Shown here in pieces: positions 54,559-63,937 of a DNA stretch of 64,000 nucleotides (positions are counted from its first letter, which is position 1; every line of letters starts with the position of its first letter). The notes under the pieces were generated by a model. The model was not told where the DNA came from and did no database searches. It saw only the letters and a program-made list of their open reading frames with translations. Origin of the DNA: Alphaproteobacteria bacterium (GTDB taxonomy: Bacteria; Pseudomonadota; Alphaproteobacteria; SMXQ01); NCBI GenBank assembly GCA_009380075.1, contig WHSO01000002.1:1-64000 (forward strand), given 5' to 3'. The position numbers and the translations under genes were made by a program.

Positions 54559-57344
54559 ATGCGCCTTTCCTGGAACGAGATCAGAGCGCGGGCGGCTACC
54601 TTTGCCCGTGACTGGGCTGGCGAAGGCTATGAGAAGGGCCAGACGCAGCTTTTCTACCGGGATTTCTTCGACGTGTTCGGGATGCCGGTCCGGCGCGTGG
54701 CGACGTTCGAAGAACCGGTCAAGAACCTAGGCGACAAGCGCGGCTTTATCGACCTGTTTTGGAAAGGCGTCCTTCTGGTCGAGCAGAAGAGCGTGGGTCT
54801 CGATCTCAAGAAGGCGAAGGCACAGGCCCTCAATTACTTCCCGGGATTGAAGGACGCGGATCTTCCCCGCTATGTCCTGTTGAGCGACTTCAAGTCCTTT
54901 GAACTGTACGACCTGGAGGAAGACGAACAGGTCGTCTTCCCGCTCTCCGAACTTCCGCGGCATGTCGAGAAGTTCGGTTTTATCCTTGGCGTCCAGAAAC
55001 GCTCATTCAAGGATCAGGATCCGGTAAACATCGAAGCGTCCGAATTGGTCGGCAAGCTTCACGATGCCCTCAAGGACTCCGGTTATTCGGGGCACGATCT
55101 TGAACAATTCCTCGTGCGTATCGTGTTCTGTCTTTTTGCGGACGACACCGGCATCTTCGAACCACGTGGAATCTTTCTCGATCTTCTCGAAACGCGAACG
55201 CGGGAGGACGGCTCCGACCTTGGCGGATGGCTCACGCAACTCTTTCAGGTTCTGAATACGTCGGAGGAGGAGCGTTCCAGGAATCTCGATTCGGACCTCG
55301 CACGGTTTCCTTACGTGAACGGTGACCTGTTCCGTGATGCTTTGCGCATTCCTTCCTTCGACTCCGGGATGCGCCAACGCCTCCTCGATACCTGCCATTT
55401 TGACTGGTCGCTCATTTCTCCAGCCATTTTCGGCGCCCTGTTCCAGTCCGTGATGAACAAGCAGGAACGCCGTGCGCTCGGCGCGCACTACACCACGGAA
55501 AAGAACATTCTCAAGGTGATCTGCCCGCTGTTTCTGGACGACCTGCGGGCGGAATTCACCCGTCTCAAGGCAAGGCGGGACAGCCGGCGGATGCCGGAAT
55601 TGCTCGCCTTTCAGGAAAAGCTTGGGCGCCTGCGATTTCTGGATCCCGCCTGCGGATGCGGGAACTTCCTGATCATCGCTTACCGAGAGTTGCGCGCCCT
55701 CGAAATCGACGTCCTGCGGGAAGTTCGCCCCAAGGGGCAATACGACGCGCTGGCCGATCTCCTTTCAATGATCAACGTGGACCAGTTCTACGGGATCGAG
55801 ATCGGAGAATTCCCCGTTCGCATCGCCGAGGTTGCGCTGTGGATGATGGACCACATCATGAACAACCGACTGAGCCTTGAGTTCGGCGAAACCTACGTCC
55901 GCATACCCCTTCGTAAATCCCCGCATATTCTTCATGCCGATGCGCTGGAGGTGGATTGGGCCTCTCATCTGCCGCCGGACCAATGCTCCTACGTCTTCGG
56001 CAATCCACCGTTTATCGGCGCGAAGTACCAGAGCCTGGAGCAGCGCGCGCAGGTGCGCCGGATAGCCGCGCTGAGCAAGAGCGGCGGCACGCTCGATTAC
56101 GTCACCGCGTGGTTCATTGCCGCGGGGAAATACGTGCAGAGAGGGAACGCGAAGATCGGATTCGTTGCGACCAACTCGATTACCCAGGGCGAGCAGGTGG
56201 CGCAGCTCTGGCCGGTCATCTTCGACCGTTGCAAGGTGGAGATTGCCTTCGCCCACCGCACATTCGCATGGGGATCGGACGCTCGCGGGAAGGCTCATGT
56301 CCATGTCGTGATCATCGGTCTTGCCAAAGGCGCCGACGCGCCAAAGGACAAGCGGTTGTTTTCCTACGACGATATCAATGGAGAACCGCACGAAAGTATA
56401 CATGCGGTGCTTACGCCCTCTACCTTTTCGATGCCAGCGGCTTGACTGACCCGCATATCGTCGTGCGTGAAGCAAATGAACCGCTGAATGGATTGACTAG
56501 ACTAATTATCGGATCAAAGCCCATCGATGGCGGTCACTATATCTTTACGCAAGAACAGAAAGATGCATTTCTAGCCCAGGAACCGGCGGCGGCACCGTTA
56601 ATGCATCCGTATGTCGGAAGCCATGAGTTTCTCAATGGCAGCATTCGTTACATTCTCTACCTAGCAAATGCTTCGCCTGACTTTCTGAACATTCTTCCAA
56701 GAGTCAAAGACCGTATCGCGGAAGTAAGAGTGTTTCGCCAAAAGAGCAAGAGCAAACCGACACGAGAGCTCGCAAAGTATCCCACGTCGTTTCATGTAAA
56801 CGTGGTTCCAGCCAATCCCTTTTTGGTGATTCCTGAGGTCAGTTCGGAGCGCAGGGAATATGTACCTATTGGTTGGATGGAGCCACCAACGATTCCGAGC
56901 AATCTGGTCCGGATTATTGAGAATGCGAACAAGTCCCTATTTGCTCTCTTGACTTCGGCCATGCACATGAGTTGGTTGCGGCACGTTGGTGGTCGTCTCA
57001 AGAGCGACTATCGCTATTCCATCGGCCTCGTGTACAACACCTTCCCCGTGCATCAAATAAAGGTCGACAATTGGGAGAAACTCGAACCGCTGGCGGAGGC
57101 AGTGCTGGCCGCACGGGCGGCGCATCCGGGGGCAACACTTGCGGATTTGTACGATCCAGACCTTATGCCTCCTGATCTCAGGAGGGCGCATAGCTCGATC
57201 GACCGTGCGGTCGATCGCCTCTACAGGCCCAAGGGTTTCACCTCGGATCGCGAGAGGGTGGAGCACCTGTTCGGACTCTATGAAAAAATGGTGGCGCCGT
57301 TGCAAGCTTCGCCACGGGGTAGGAAACGCATACGTAAACGATAA
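54559..57344 (+). pseudogene. MmeI-like (type IIL) fused restriction-modification protein, frameshifted
   Basis: The first frame (54559–56445, 628 residues) has the nuclease core (D65…E75-Q-K77 in GFIDLFWKGVLLVEQKS), the adenine-methyltransferase motif I FLDPACGCGNFLIIAYREL near residue 360 and motif IV NPPF near 481. It then ends abruptly at a TGA. A second frame continues from about 56422 with LYLFDASGLTDPHIVVREANEPLNG… to 57344 and holds the target-recognition part. The junction reads HAVLTP in one frame and YLFDASGL in the other, explained by an extra CT in CCCTCTACC. Intact members are about 900 residues. Either a real inactivating mutation or an assembly error. It lies outside attR. Confidence 0.85.
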
Positions 57345-57380
57345 GCGCATTGCGCCCCGGACCGCGTAAGGCGAGGGGCG

Positions 57381-57590
57381 ATCACTCGCCCCACACCACC
57401 GCATCACCCCGCCGGATGAAACTGGTAGAGCCACGTCTCCGTCGCCGCATGCCGGCCAACGCGCAGGAACAGCCGGAGCTCGACCGGCGCCTTGCCTTCC
57501 GCCGTCAGGTCGAACTGGCAGAGCCAGCGCGGCGTGCCGGGGGAGCGGCCCGCCCGCGAATTTAACCACGAACCTGTGGATCCCCCCCGG
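57381..57590 (-). pseudogene. Decayed fragment of an opgG/opgD-like gene (3' end)
   Basis: The minus strand from about 57590 to 57404 matches the end of the intact opgG-like gene at 59000: GIHRFVVKFAGGPL aligns with GVYKFVVEFAGGPL, then a deletion of roughly 90 bases and a frame change, then the equivalent of the final QFDLTAEGKAPVELRLFLR and ETWLYQFHP codons; CAGGAACAGCCGGAGCTCGA is identical. Even the bases after the stop (ATCACTCGCCCCACACC) resemble those after the intact gene. About 75–80% identity by eye. It is a relic of a duplicated or recombined glucan gene. Confidence 0.8.
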
Positions 57591-57657
57591 GGCGCGACGA
57601 GACCGGCATTCCACTGGACAGGTACGTGTCGGGGGTTACGCCTCGGGAGGGGGGAGG

Positions 57658-58371
57658 TCAGGTCAGCGCCACATAAACCGTATTCGAGGCGGGCAACTCG
57701 ATCGCTGCGGATTTGAATTTTACGGTCCGTGCGCGGACCTCCTCGAACACGTCCGCAAGCCGGGAGATGAAGGCATCATCCGGCGGATCGTTCGACCACA
57801 GGGCGAAAACGCCGCCGGGCGCGATCCGTCCCGCCAGCCGGCGCAGGCCGTCGGGTTGGTAGAACGCCGCGTGGGCGGGGTGAAGAACGTTTCTGGGAGA
57901 ATGGTCGATGTCGAGCAGTATGGCGTCGAACCGTCGCCCGGGGCGTTCGTCGTCGAAGCCGTCCCCGGCCGCCGTCATGGCGAAGAAATCACCGGCGACC
58001 AACCGGCAGCGATGGTCCGCCACCAGGGCAGGGCCGAGCGGCAGCAGGCCCCGCTGATGCCAGCCGATGATCGCGGGCAGGGCCTCGATCACCCGAAGGG
58101 AACGAACGTTATCGTGGGCAAGGGCGGCCTGCGCCGTATAGCCGAGGCCGAGGCCGCCGACCACGACATCGGCTTCCCGGCCGCCGAGCGGCGCCATGCC
58201 GAAATCCGCGAGCGCGATCTCACCCGCCGTGAACCGGCTGGACATGAGGAAGTCCTCGCCGAGCTTGATCTCGTAAATATCCCGATCGAGCGCCAGGTCG
58301 TGCCGCCGGCGCAGGCTCAGCGCCCCCATCGGAGTCTCGCGGTAATCCAGTTCCTCGAACAGGGGAAGCAT
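57658..58371 (-). CDS. Spermidine synthase-like SAM-dependent methyltransferase-fold protein
   Basis: 237 residues with the class I Rossmann fold of polyamine synthases: ADVVVGGLGLGYTAQAAL (motif I-like), LRVIEALPAIIGWHQRGL (acidic residue after strand 2), CRLVAGDFFAM and FDAILLDIDHSPRNVLH (the DIDHSP in place of the usual DS/D loop). The N-terminal beta-hairpin domain is short (LSLRRRHDLALDRDIYEIKLGEDFLMS). Similar proteins are annotated as spermidine synthase or unnamed methyltransferases. The reaction is uncertain. Confidence 0.75.
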   Translation of the reverse strand: MLPLFEELDYRETPMGALSLRRRHDLALDRDIYEIKLGEDFLMSSRFTAGEIALADFGMAPLGGREADVVVGGLGLGYTAQAALAHDNVRSLRVIEALPAIIGWHQRGLLPLGPALVADHRCRLVAGDFFAMTAAGDGFDDERPGRRFDAILLDIDHSPRNVLHPAHAAFYQPDGLRRLAGRIAPGGVFALWSNDPPDDAFISRLADVFEEVRARTVKFKSAAIELPASNTVYVALT

Positions 58372-58552
58372 GTGCTCTCGGGTCTCGTCTCGGTCCCCAC
58401 CCGTCCGAATGCGGTGTGTCCGTGAACGCCGCCGGTTGCGGCGCCTGACGGCTGGGGTAAACTAATAGCCGATCCCGGGGCCTCCCTGCAGCATAATGTT
58501 TCCCGGCGCCGGGCGCCGCGGACACGCGCGAACAATTCGATTCGAGAGGATG

Positions 58553-58891
58553 ATGGACACAGCGTTCTACGAACGCCGCCTGCGTGAAGAACTGGCCGCG
58601 CTCGCCGCGGCGAGCGAAGACGGCAAGGATGCCCGCAGCCCGGTAATCCTCGACCAGCAGAGCGTGGGCCGGCTGTCGCGCATGGACGCCTTGCAGCAGC
58701 AGGCAATGGCCGTTGCCACGGAAGAACGCCGCCGCATCCGCATGCTGGCTCTGCGCGCCGCCCTCGAGCGGGTCGCCGCCGGCGCGTTCGGCGATTGTGT
58801 CCGTTGCGGCGAAAAAATTTCGGTCAAACGTCTCGATCTCGATCCCACCATCGCCACCTGTATCGCTTGCGCCCGCGCCACGGTCGAGTGA
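58553..58891 (+). CDS. DksA/TraR C4-type zinc-finger protein
   Basis: 112 residues. Helical N-terminus (AFYERRLREELAALAAASED… ALQQQAMAVATEERRRIRMLALRAALERVAAGAFGDC) followed by a C4 finger: C-x2-C in DCVRCGEKIS and C-x2-C in TCIACARA, separated by about 17 residues. Such short DksA relatives bind RNA polymerase secondary channel; the acidic tip typical of DksA is not evident in the coiled-coil loop, so it may be a paralogue with a different output. ATG 58550 is an adjacent alternative start. Confidence 0.85.
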   Translation: MDTAFYERRLREELAALAAASEDGKDARSPVILDQQSVGRLSRMDALQQQAMAVATEERRRIRMLALRAALERVAAGAFGDCVRCGEKISVKRLDLDPTIATCIACARATVE

Positions 58892-58999
58892 CGCGTCCGT
58901 TGCTCCCGCGGACGCGCAGGCCGGGAACCGCCAGATATGCGCCTCCCGCGCGCGCTGGGTCTCGACTTACAGGGTGCGTGATCGCCCCACACCCCCGCC

Positions 59000-60586
59000 T
59001 CACCCCTCCGGATGGAACTGGTACAGCCAGGTCTCGGTCGCGGCGTGTTGGCCGAGGCGCAGGAACAGCCGGAGCTCGACCGGCGCCTTGCCCTCCGCCG
59101 TCAGGTCGAACTGGCAGCGCAAGCGTTCCGTGCCGGGGATGCGTTCGGTGAAGACGTAGGAGGTCGTGCCGCGCGCGGCGGTGATGACGGGCTCGAGCTT
59201 CGCCTTCTCCGGCAGGCCGGTGAGCGGGCCGCCGGCGAATTCCACCACGAACTTGTACACGCCTTCGGGGCGCGGCTTGCCGGGCTCGCCGCCGCGACCC
59301 AGCCGTGTCGCCACCGTGCGGGCGATGTTGGCGGCGGGGTAGGGCTCGTCGGCGAGCCAGTGCAGGCGGTAGCGCAGCGCATGGGTCCCGCCGCGGCGGG
59401 CGGGCTCGGCCGGGGTCCAGAAGGCGACGATGTTGTCGTGGATCTCGTCGTCGGTGGGGATCTCGACGCAGCGCACCGAGCCCTTGCCCCACGCCGAGAG
59501 CGGCTCGACCCACAGGCTCGGGCGGCGCTCGTAATGCACGCCGTCGAGGAAATGGCCGAAGTCCCGGTCGCGCTGCAGCAGGCCGAAGCCGCGCGGGTTG
59601 TCGTCGGTGAAGACCGAGGTCGTCGTTGCCGGCGGGTTGTTCAGCGGCCGCCAGATGCGCTCGCCGGTGCCGGTCCACATCGCCAGCCCGTCGGAATCGT
59701 GAACCTCCGGCCGCCAGTCGAGGGACCGCCCGCGGCCGTATTCGGCGTACCAGAACATCGAGGTCAGCGGCGCGAGGCCGAGCTGGCCGATATCCCGGCG
59801 CGGGAAGACCCGGGCATCGACGTCCATGACCACGCCTTCGGTGCGGCGGATCGCGAACCGGTAGGCCCCGGTCACGCCCGGTCCGTCGAGCAGGGCGTGA
59901 ACCAGGACCGGCTCATCCTCGCGCGTGGCCGGGGCAATGTAGAACTCGCGGAACTGCGGGAACTCCTCCGGCACCGGCATGGCGGTGTCGACGGCAATCC
60001 CCCGCGCCGAAAGCCCGTACTGGCCGAGCGCGCCGATGGCGCGGAAGTACGAGGCGCCGAGAAAGGCGATCCAGTCCTGGCTGCGCCAGTCGTCCCGGAA
60101 GCGCGACTCCTGCAGGCGGAAGCCGGCGAAGCCCGCATCCTCGGGCATCTGCCGGATGAGGCTGTCTTCCGGGATGTCGAAATAGGCGGGACTGTAGAGA
60201 ACCTCGCGCGCGCTGTCGCCGGTCACGGCGAAGATGCGGACCGGATCGGGGGAGAACTTGCCGCGCAGGAAAAAGCCGGCGGGATAGACGCCGCCGCCGT
60301 CGGCGAAGAGCGCGCGGTCGGGGCGGAATTTCACGCGGCTCAGCTCTTCGTAAGTGATCTTGCGGAGAAGAGCCTCGGCGGGGCGCGCCGGCGGCGTGTA
60401 GGTTTCCGCGGCCATGCGGCGGGCGCGCCGGACGAGATCCTCGAAGCGGAAGGTGCGGGCAGGCCCCAACCTGTGCGACGCCGTTCCCTGGTCTTCCGTT
60501 TCCTGCGCCCGGGCCGGCCGTGCGCCCAGCACCAGGGCGGCCGCGACGGCGCCCAGGAACGCCCGCCGGTCCATCCGGTGATCCAT
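59000..60586 (-). CDS. opgG: Glucan biosynthesis protein OpgG/OpgD (periplasmic, Tat signal)
   Basis: 528 residues from MDHRMDRRAFLGA; the frame is open to 60670 and the exact start is uncertain. A twin-arginine leader (MDRRAFLGAVAAALVLGARPARA) leads to the MdoG family beta-sandwich domain: FADGGGVYPAGFFLRGKFSPDPVRIF, DWIAFLGASYFRAIGALGQYGLSARGIAVDT, SMFWYAEY…HDSDGLAMWTG, RPLNNPPATTTSVFTDDNPRGFGLLQRDRDF, RRPSLWVEPLSAWGKGSVRCVEIPT and a C-terminal Ig-like domain. The Tat signal is like OpgD of enterobacteria. It acts in synthesis of osmoregulated periplasmic glucans; no opgH is nearby. Confidence 0.9.
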   Translation of the reverse strand: MDHRMDRRAFLGAVAAALVLGARPARAQETEDQGTASHRLGPARTFRFEDLVRRARRMAAETYTPPARPAEALLRKITYEELSRVKFRPDRALFADGGGVYPAGFFLRGKFSPDPVRIFAVTGDSAREVLYSPAYFDIPEDSLIRQMPEDAGFAGFRLQESRFRDDWRSQDWIAFLGASYFRAIGALGQYGLSARGIAVDTAMPVPEEFPQFREFYIAPATREDEPVLVHALLDGPGVTGAYRFAIRRTEGVVMDVDARVFPRRDIGQLGLAPLTSMFWYAEYGRGRSLDWRPEVHDSDGLAMWTGTGERIWRPLNNPPATTTSVFTDDNPRGFGLLQRDRDFGHFLDGVHYERRPSLWVEPLSAWGKGSVRCVEIPTDDEIHDNIVAFWTPAEPARRGGTHALRYRLHWLADEPYPAANIARTVATRLGRGGEPGKPRPEGVYKFVVEFAGGPLTGLPEKAKLEPVITAARGTTSYVFTERIPGTERLRCQFDLTAEGKAPVELRLFLRLGQHAATETWLYQFHPEG

Positions 60587-60670
60587 CGGGACTGGCCGGC
60601 GCAAGCGTTCCCCGGATGTCCGTGCGCGAAAGGTCATGACAGTCTTCGGCCTGGCTTCTTCAGGGGGCAT

Positions 60671-61060
60671 TCAGGCGGCGCATTCGGTTCGCGGGGTCAA
60701 GGGCGGGTCCGCATCGCCGCCGCGGCGGTCCGGATACCTGAAATGACGGGAGATTCCGGGGCTTTATTCCGCAACCACGGCGCGATCCCGATGCGCCCGG
60801 ACGGGCGGTCCGGGAGGCGTCGCCCGGCTCCGGGAAGTGGTCCGAAGCGATTAAGAGGACTTTATTAACCAAAAGCGAACATCCAAACAAATGACGCAGT
60901 ATTGGACAGTCCATCGTTAACCAATTAACAGTTTTTTCATTGATTCACTATTGGCCGGGGGACATTATTATCTTTGAATGTGCGTACAGCGTGGGCTGTC
61001 ATGAACGTCTTTTATGTCATCGACCGGGCGCACGGGAAACCCCTAGCGAAAGATGAAGCG
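60671..61060. other. Intergenic region upstream of the first bactofilin gene
   Basis: About 390 bases between the divergent opgG and bactofilin genes. The first half (60671–60840) is GC-rich and may hold the 5' end of opgG. From 60860 the sequence is A+T-rich (TTTATTAACCAAAAG, GTTAACCAATTAACAG, CATTATTATCTTTG) and probably carries bactofilin promoters. TTAACCAATTAAC near 60916 is a small repeat of TTAACCA seen at 60864. No gene is evident. Confidence 0.45.
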
Positions 61061-61648
61061 ATGTTTGGCCGTGGCGATCTGAAGATCAAGGAATTCACGA
61101 AACTGTCGAACGTGAAATCACGCATCGACAAAACGCGGGAAGCGACCCGGCGGATTCCCGACAACGACGACCCTTCCGGGGTTTCACGCCCGTTGGACGC
61201 GTCGGACGCGCCGGCACCGAAGCCGCGGGGCCTGCATGAAGGGCATGTCCTGATCGGCGAAGGCGTGAAGATCGTCGGCGAAATCCGCGATTGCCGAAAG
61301 CTCGAAATTCACGGCACGGTCGAAGGCGACCTCGAGGCCGAAGAGCTCATCGTTCACGAAAACGGCCTGCTTAAGGGGAGCATCAAGACCGACAGGGCCG
61401 AGGTCAACGGCACCATCGACGGCGACATCAGCGTGACGCATCTGCTCGACCTCAAGTCGAAAGGCTCCGTCGCCGGCACCACCCAGTATGGCGAGATTTC
61501 GGTCGAGACGGGCGGACGGATCGTCGGCAAGGTCGATGATCTGGACGACCGGAACGGCAGGCCGGCACGCCCCGCCAATACGGTCGGCAACGAAAGCGCC
61601 GCCGACTTCGGCTTCCGGAGTCTCAACAAGGGTTCGACTTCGTCCTAG
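61061..61648 (+). CDS. Bactofilin (first copy)
   Basis: 195 residues from MFGRGDLKIKE; the longer frame from 60974 adds an unconserved leader. The bactofilin beta-helix (about 85–170) has six-residue turns rich in Gly/Ile/Val: VLIGEGVKIVGEIRDCRKLEIHGTVEGDLEAEELIVHENGLLKGSIKTDRAEVNGTIDGDISV. Bactofilins are cytoskeletal polymers that bind the membrane and shape the cell wall. The disordered tail differs from the second copy. Confidence 0.9.
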   Translation: MFGRGDLKIKEFTKLSNVKSRIDKTREATRRIPDNDDPSGVSRPLDASDAPAPKPRGLHEGHVLIGEGVKIVGEIRDCRKLEIHGTVEGDLEAEELIVHENGLLKGSIKTDRAEVNGTIDGDISVTHLLDLKSKGSVAGTTQYGEISVETGGRIVGKVDDLDDRNGRPARPANTVGNESAADFGFRSLNKGSTSS

Positions 61649-61699
61649 GTTTCGTCCGCGTATCCTCTCCATTACTAAAATCCTCTCCGTTACGACTGT

Positions 61700-61720
61700 G
61701 CCCCCCTCGTGGGGCGCTTT
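61700..61720 (+). terminator. Terminator of the first bactofilin gene
   Basis: GCCCC (61700–61704) pairs with GGGGC (61711–61715) over a 6-base loop, followed by GCTTTTCGTTT. It is 52 bases past the stop. Confidence 0.65.
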
Positions 61721-61771
61721 TCGTTTGCGACCCTTGGGCGTCTTTTCTACGGGTTCCATCGATCTTCGAGT

Positions 61772-61852
61772 ACGTCATCGCCCTCCCCCGACTTGGTCGG
61801 GGGATCACCGGGCGATCCACCACATGGATGCCCGCCTGCGCGGGGCATGACG
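61772..61852 (-). repeat. Bipartite intergenic palindromic repeat, copy 8
   Basis: Reverse orientation: CGTCATCGCCCTCCCCCGACTTGG… and CCGGGCGATCCACCA, then ATGGATGCCCGCCTGCGCGGGGCATGACG, followed by CTTCATTGGC. It is inside the bactofilin–bactofilin spacer. Confidence 0.82.
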
Positions 61853-62200
61853 CTTCATTGGCAGCTCAATATGATCACAGGTCCTTCGTCCCGGGGCGAA
61901 ACTTCCAGCCTGCGCCTCCACCTGCCGCTCCCGGTGGTCGCCCGTCAGGGTAAAGAGGAGGTGAACCGGGGCCACGCCACGCCCGGCGCCGGCGCCCGGC
62001 ACCCAGCGGAATCAGGGGCTTGGTGTGCTCCCGGCGGTTTCCTCGTCGGGCCGGCGGCGGGGCCGGGCCGGTGGGCTGCCCGGCGCGGCGGGAAAGTTAT
62101 CTCCATCCCTTAACCCCTCGATAAGAAAGGCTTCGATAGTGTGGTGGTTCGTCAGTCAGCCGGTTGCCCGCAGAGAAACCCAACGGCGAAAGGAAGAGCC
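61853..62200. other. Intergenic stretch before the second bactofilin gene
   Basis: About 348 bases. The minus strand has a 65-codon frame (61805–62002) whose first 45 residues look ordered (VAPVHLLFTLTGDHRERQVE, FAPGRRTCDHIEL) but then run into the palindromic repeat; it may be a gene relic. The GC-rich GGGCCGGCGGCGGGGCCGGG block (about 62048–62072) can form a hairpin. GAAAGGAAGAG upstream of 62201 is the ribosome site of the second bactofilin. Confidence 0.4.
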
Positions 62201-62800
62201 ATGTTTGGTCGCAGCGATCCGAAAACCAAGGAACCCATGAAACTGTCAAACCTGAGATCCCCGGTCGAGCCGCCGCCGGAGAGCTGTGCGAAAATGGACA
62301 ACGATCTGGATCTTTCAGACATTTCACGTCCCGCCGACGTTCAGCTCCGCCGGCTGACGTCACTGTCCGACGACCGGCACGAACGCCCGGCGCCGCCTCC
62401 GCAGGGCAAGCACGAAGGGCACGTCCTGGTCGGCGAAGGGATCAAGATCGTCGGCGAAATCCGCGATTGCCGGAAGATCGAGATTTACGGTGTCGTCGAA
62501 GGCGATCTCGAGGCCGAGGAGCTGATCGTTCACGGGAACGGCCTGCTCAAGGGAAACGTGAAGACCGATCGGGCCCAGATTCATGGCTCCATCGACGGCG
62601 ACATCACGGTCACGCATCTGCTCGACGTGAAGTCGAAGGGCTCGGTCGCCGGCAGGACCCAGTACGGCGAACTCTCGGTCGAGACGGGCGGACGCATCGT
62701 CGGTACGCTCGATGACCGCTCCGCCCGGAACGACGACCGGGCAGGATCGAATCCGGTCGATGCCGGTGACCGGCCCTTCAAGGCAAGCGCAACGGCCTGA
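62201..62800 (+). CDS. Bactofilin (second copy)
   Basis: 199 residues, a clear paralogue of the first copy: starts MFGRSDPKTKEPMKLSN, and the beta-helix (VLVGEGIKIVGEIRDCRKIEIYGVVEGDLEAEELIVHGNGLLKGNVKTDRAQIHGSIDGDITV) is about 80% identical by eye. The N-terminal (about 20–75) and C-terminal tails differ, which should change polymer partners. Ribosome site AAAGGAAG. Ends with a strong terminator. Confidence 0.9.
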   Translation: MFGRSDPKTKEPMKLSNLRSPVEPPPESCAKMDNDLDLSDISRPADVQLRRLTSLSDDRHERPAPPPQGKHEGHVLVGEGIKIVGEIRDCRKIEIYGVVEGDLEAEELIVHGNGLLKGNVKTDRAQIHGSIDGDITVTHLLDVKSKGSVAGRTQYGELSVETGGRIVGTLDDRSARNDDRAGSNPVDAGDRPFKASATA

Positions 62801-62848
62801 CGGTCAAACGCCGCTCCATCGCCTTCTCAACAACGATCGCCGACGGCA

Positions 62849-62877
62849 AGCGCCCCCAATCGCGGGGCGCTTTTTTT
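62849..62877 (+). terminator. Rho-independent terminator of the second bactofilin gene
   Basis: AGCGCCCC (62849–62856) pairs with GGGGCGCT (62864–62871) across a 7-base loop and is followed by a run of T to 62877. A textbook terminator, 49 bases past the stop. Confidence 0.85.
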
Positions 62878-62923
62878 GTGGCGGGCGTCGCCGCGACTTG
62901 CGGCCGCCCCTGGCCGCGCCCGG

Positions 62924-63544
62924 CTACGGTCCGGCGCGGCGGGTGAAGCGCCAGAGAAACAGCCGGGCCGCGCCGTCGGAGACGCCGCCCACGCGCCGGG
63001 CATCGAGGCCAAGGCGCCGGCAGGGCAGCGGCGAAACCGGAAGGTAGGTGTACTGCAGCAGAAGGCCGTCCTGCCCCATCATGGCGAAGACCGAATCGAC
63101 GAAGGCGCGTTTCACCGCCATCGGGAACTGGACGATCGGGATGCCGGATACGATCGCGGCGATGCTGCCGCCGTCGCGCGCCTCGGGCAGCAGGCGGGGC
63201 AGGTCGACCGCGTTGCCGCACAGCACCGTGGCACGCGGAAAGCGGTTCTTCAGCCACTGGCAGAGCTCTTCGTCGAGCTCGACCAGGATCAGCCGTTCCT
63301 CCGGCACCAGGCGCAGGAGCGCCCGGGTGATGGCGCCGGTTCCGGCGCCGACCTCGAGGATGAACCGCTCGCCGGGATCGGGGAGCTGACCGGCGACGAG
63401 CTCGGCCAGGGCGGGCGAACTCGGAAACATGGCGGCGACGCGCAGCGGGTGTGCGAGCCATCGTCGCAGGAACAGGCGCCGCTCCCGCAGGATCGAGGAA
63501 ACAGCCTGTCGAAACTGGGGGAGCTCCTGTTCGTTTTCCAGCAT
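62924..63544 (-). CDS. PmtA-like phospholipid N-methyltransferase / class I methyltransferase
   Basis: 206 residues. The start MLENEQELPQFRQAV is followed by RRWLAHPLRVAAMFPSSPALAELVA, typical of the PmtA/phosphatidylethanolamine methyltransferase and KsgA-like group, then the SAM site FILEVGAGTGAITRALLRL, ILVELDEELCQWL and a DAARLFLWRF-like end. It would methylate phosphatidylethanolamine to phosphatidylcholine if a true PmtA, but other lipid or RNA methyltransferases share the pattern. Read leftward, convergent with the second bactofilin. Confidence 0.75.
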   Translation of the reverse strand: MLENEQELPQFRQAVSSILRERRLFLRRWLAHPLRVAAMFPSSPALAELVAGQLPDPGERFILEVGAGTGAITRALLRLVPEERLILVELDEELCQWLKNRFPRATVLCGNAVDLPRLLPEARDGGSIAAIVSGIPIVQFPMAVKRAFVDSVFAMMGQDGLLLQYTYLPVSPLPCRRLGLDARRVGGVSDGAARLFLWRFTRRAGP

Positions 63545-63703
63545 GTGCCTATCGGTCCTTTCTTCTTCCGGGCCGCCGTCCAGGGCGTCATCGCGTTCCC
63601 GTGCCGCACCTATCCGGACAGACGGATGTATTGCAAGATTATTTCAGATTTGATGCCGGGTGCGCCATACTGTTGCACTTGCGCATCGCAGAAAACCGGA
63701 TGC

Positions 63704-63937
63704 CTACCGGCTAACGCATTCGCGCTGGCGCCGGGTCCCCTGTTCGGAACTGCCGCCCGTTACTTTTTTCACTTGCCCGTTGGGACAAGTGCCGTCGTCC
63801 ACGTAGACCACACGGCCGGCGGACAGCGTGCCTTCCTTCGGCTCGCTCTTCAGAAATTCACGCGGGGATCCGGCCGTGCCGCAGGCCGAGACAAGCAATC
63901 CGATGGCACCGGAGAGCAGAACGAGGCGCGCGCGCAT
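63704..63937 (-). CDS. Small lipoprotein (DUF6719-like)
   Basis: 77 residues with a good ribosome site (GGGAG). A lipoprotein signal ends at LLVSACG (Cys19). The mature part is short: SAGRVVYVDDGTCPNGQVKKVTGGS and a basic end with one more Cys pair partner (RECVSR), as in small DUF6719-type lipoproteins. Membrane location outer or inner not predictable. The spacers 63545–63703 and 63938–64000 show nothing else. Confidence 0.72.
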   Translation of the reverse strand: MRARLVLLSGAIGLLVSACGTAGSPREFLKSEPKEGTLSAGRVVYVDDGTCPNGQVKKVTGGSSEQGTRRQRECVSR

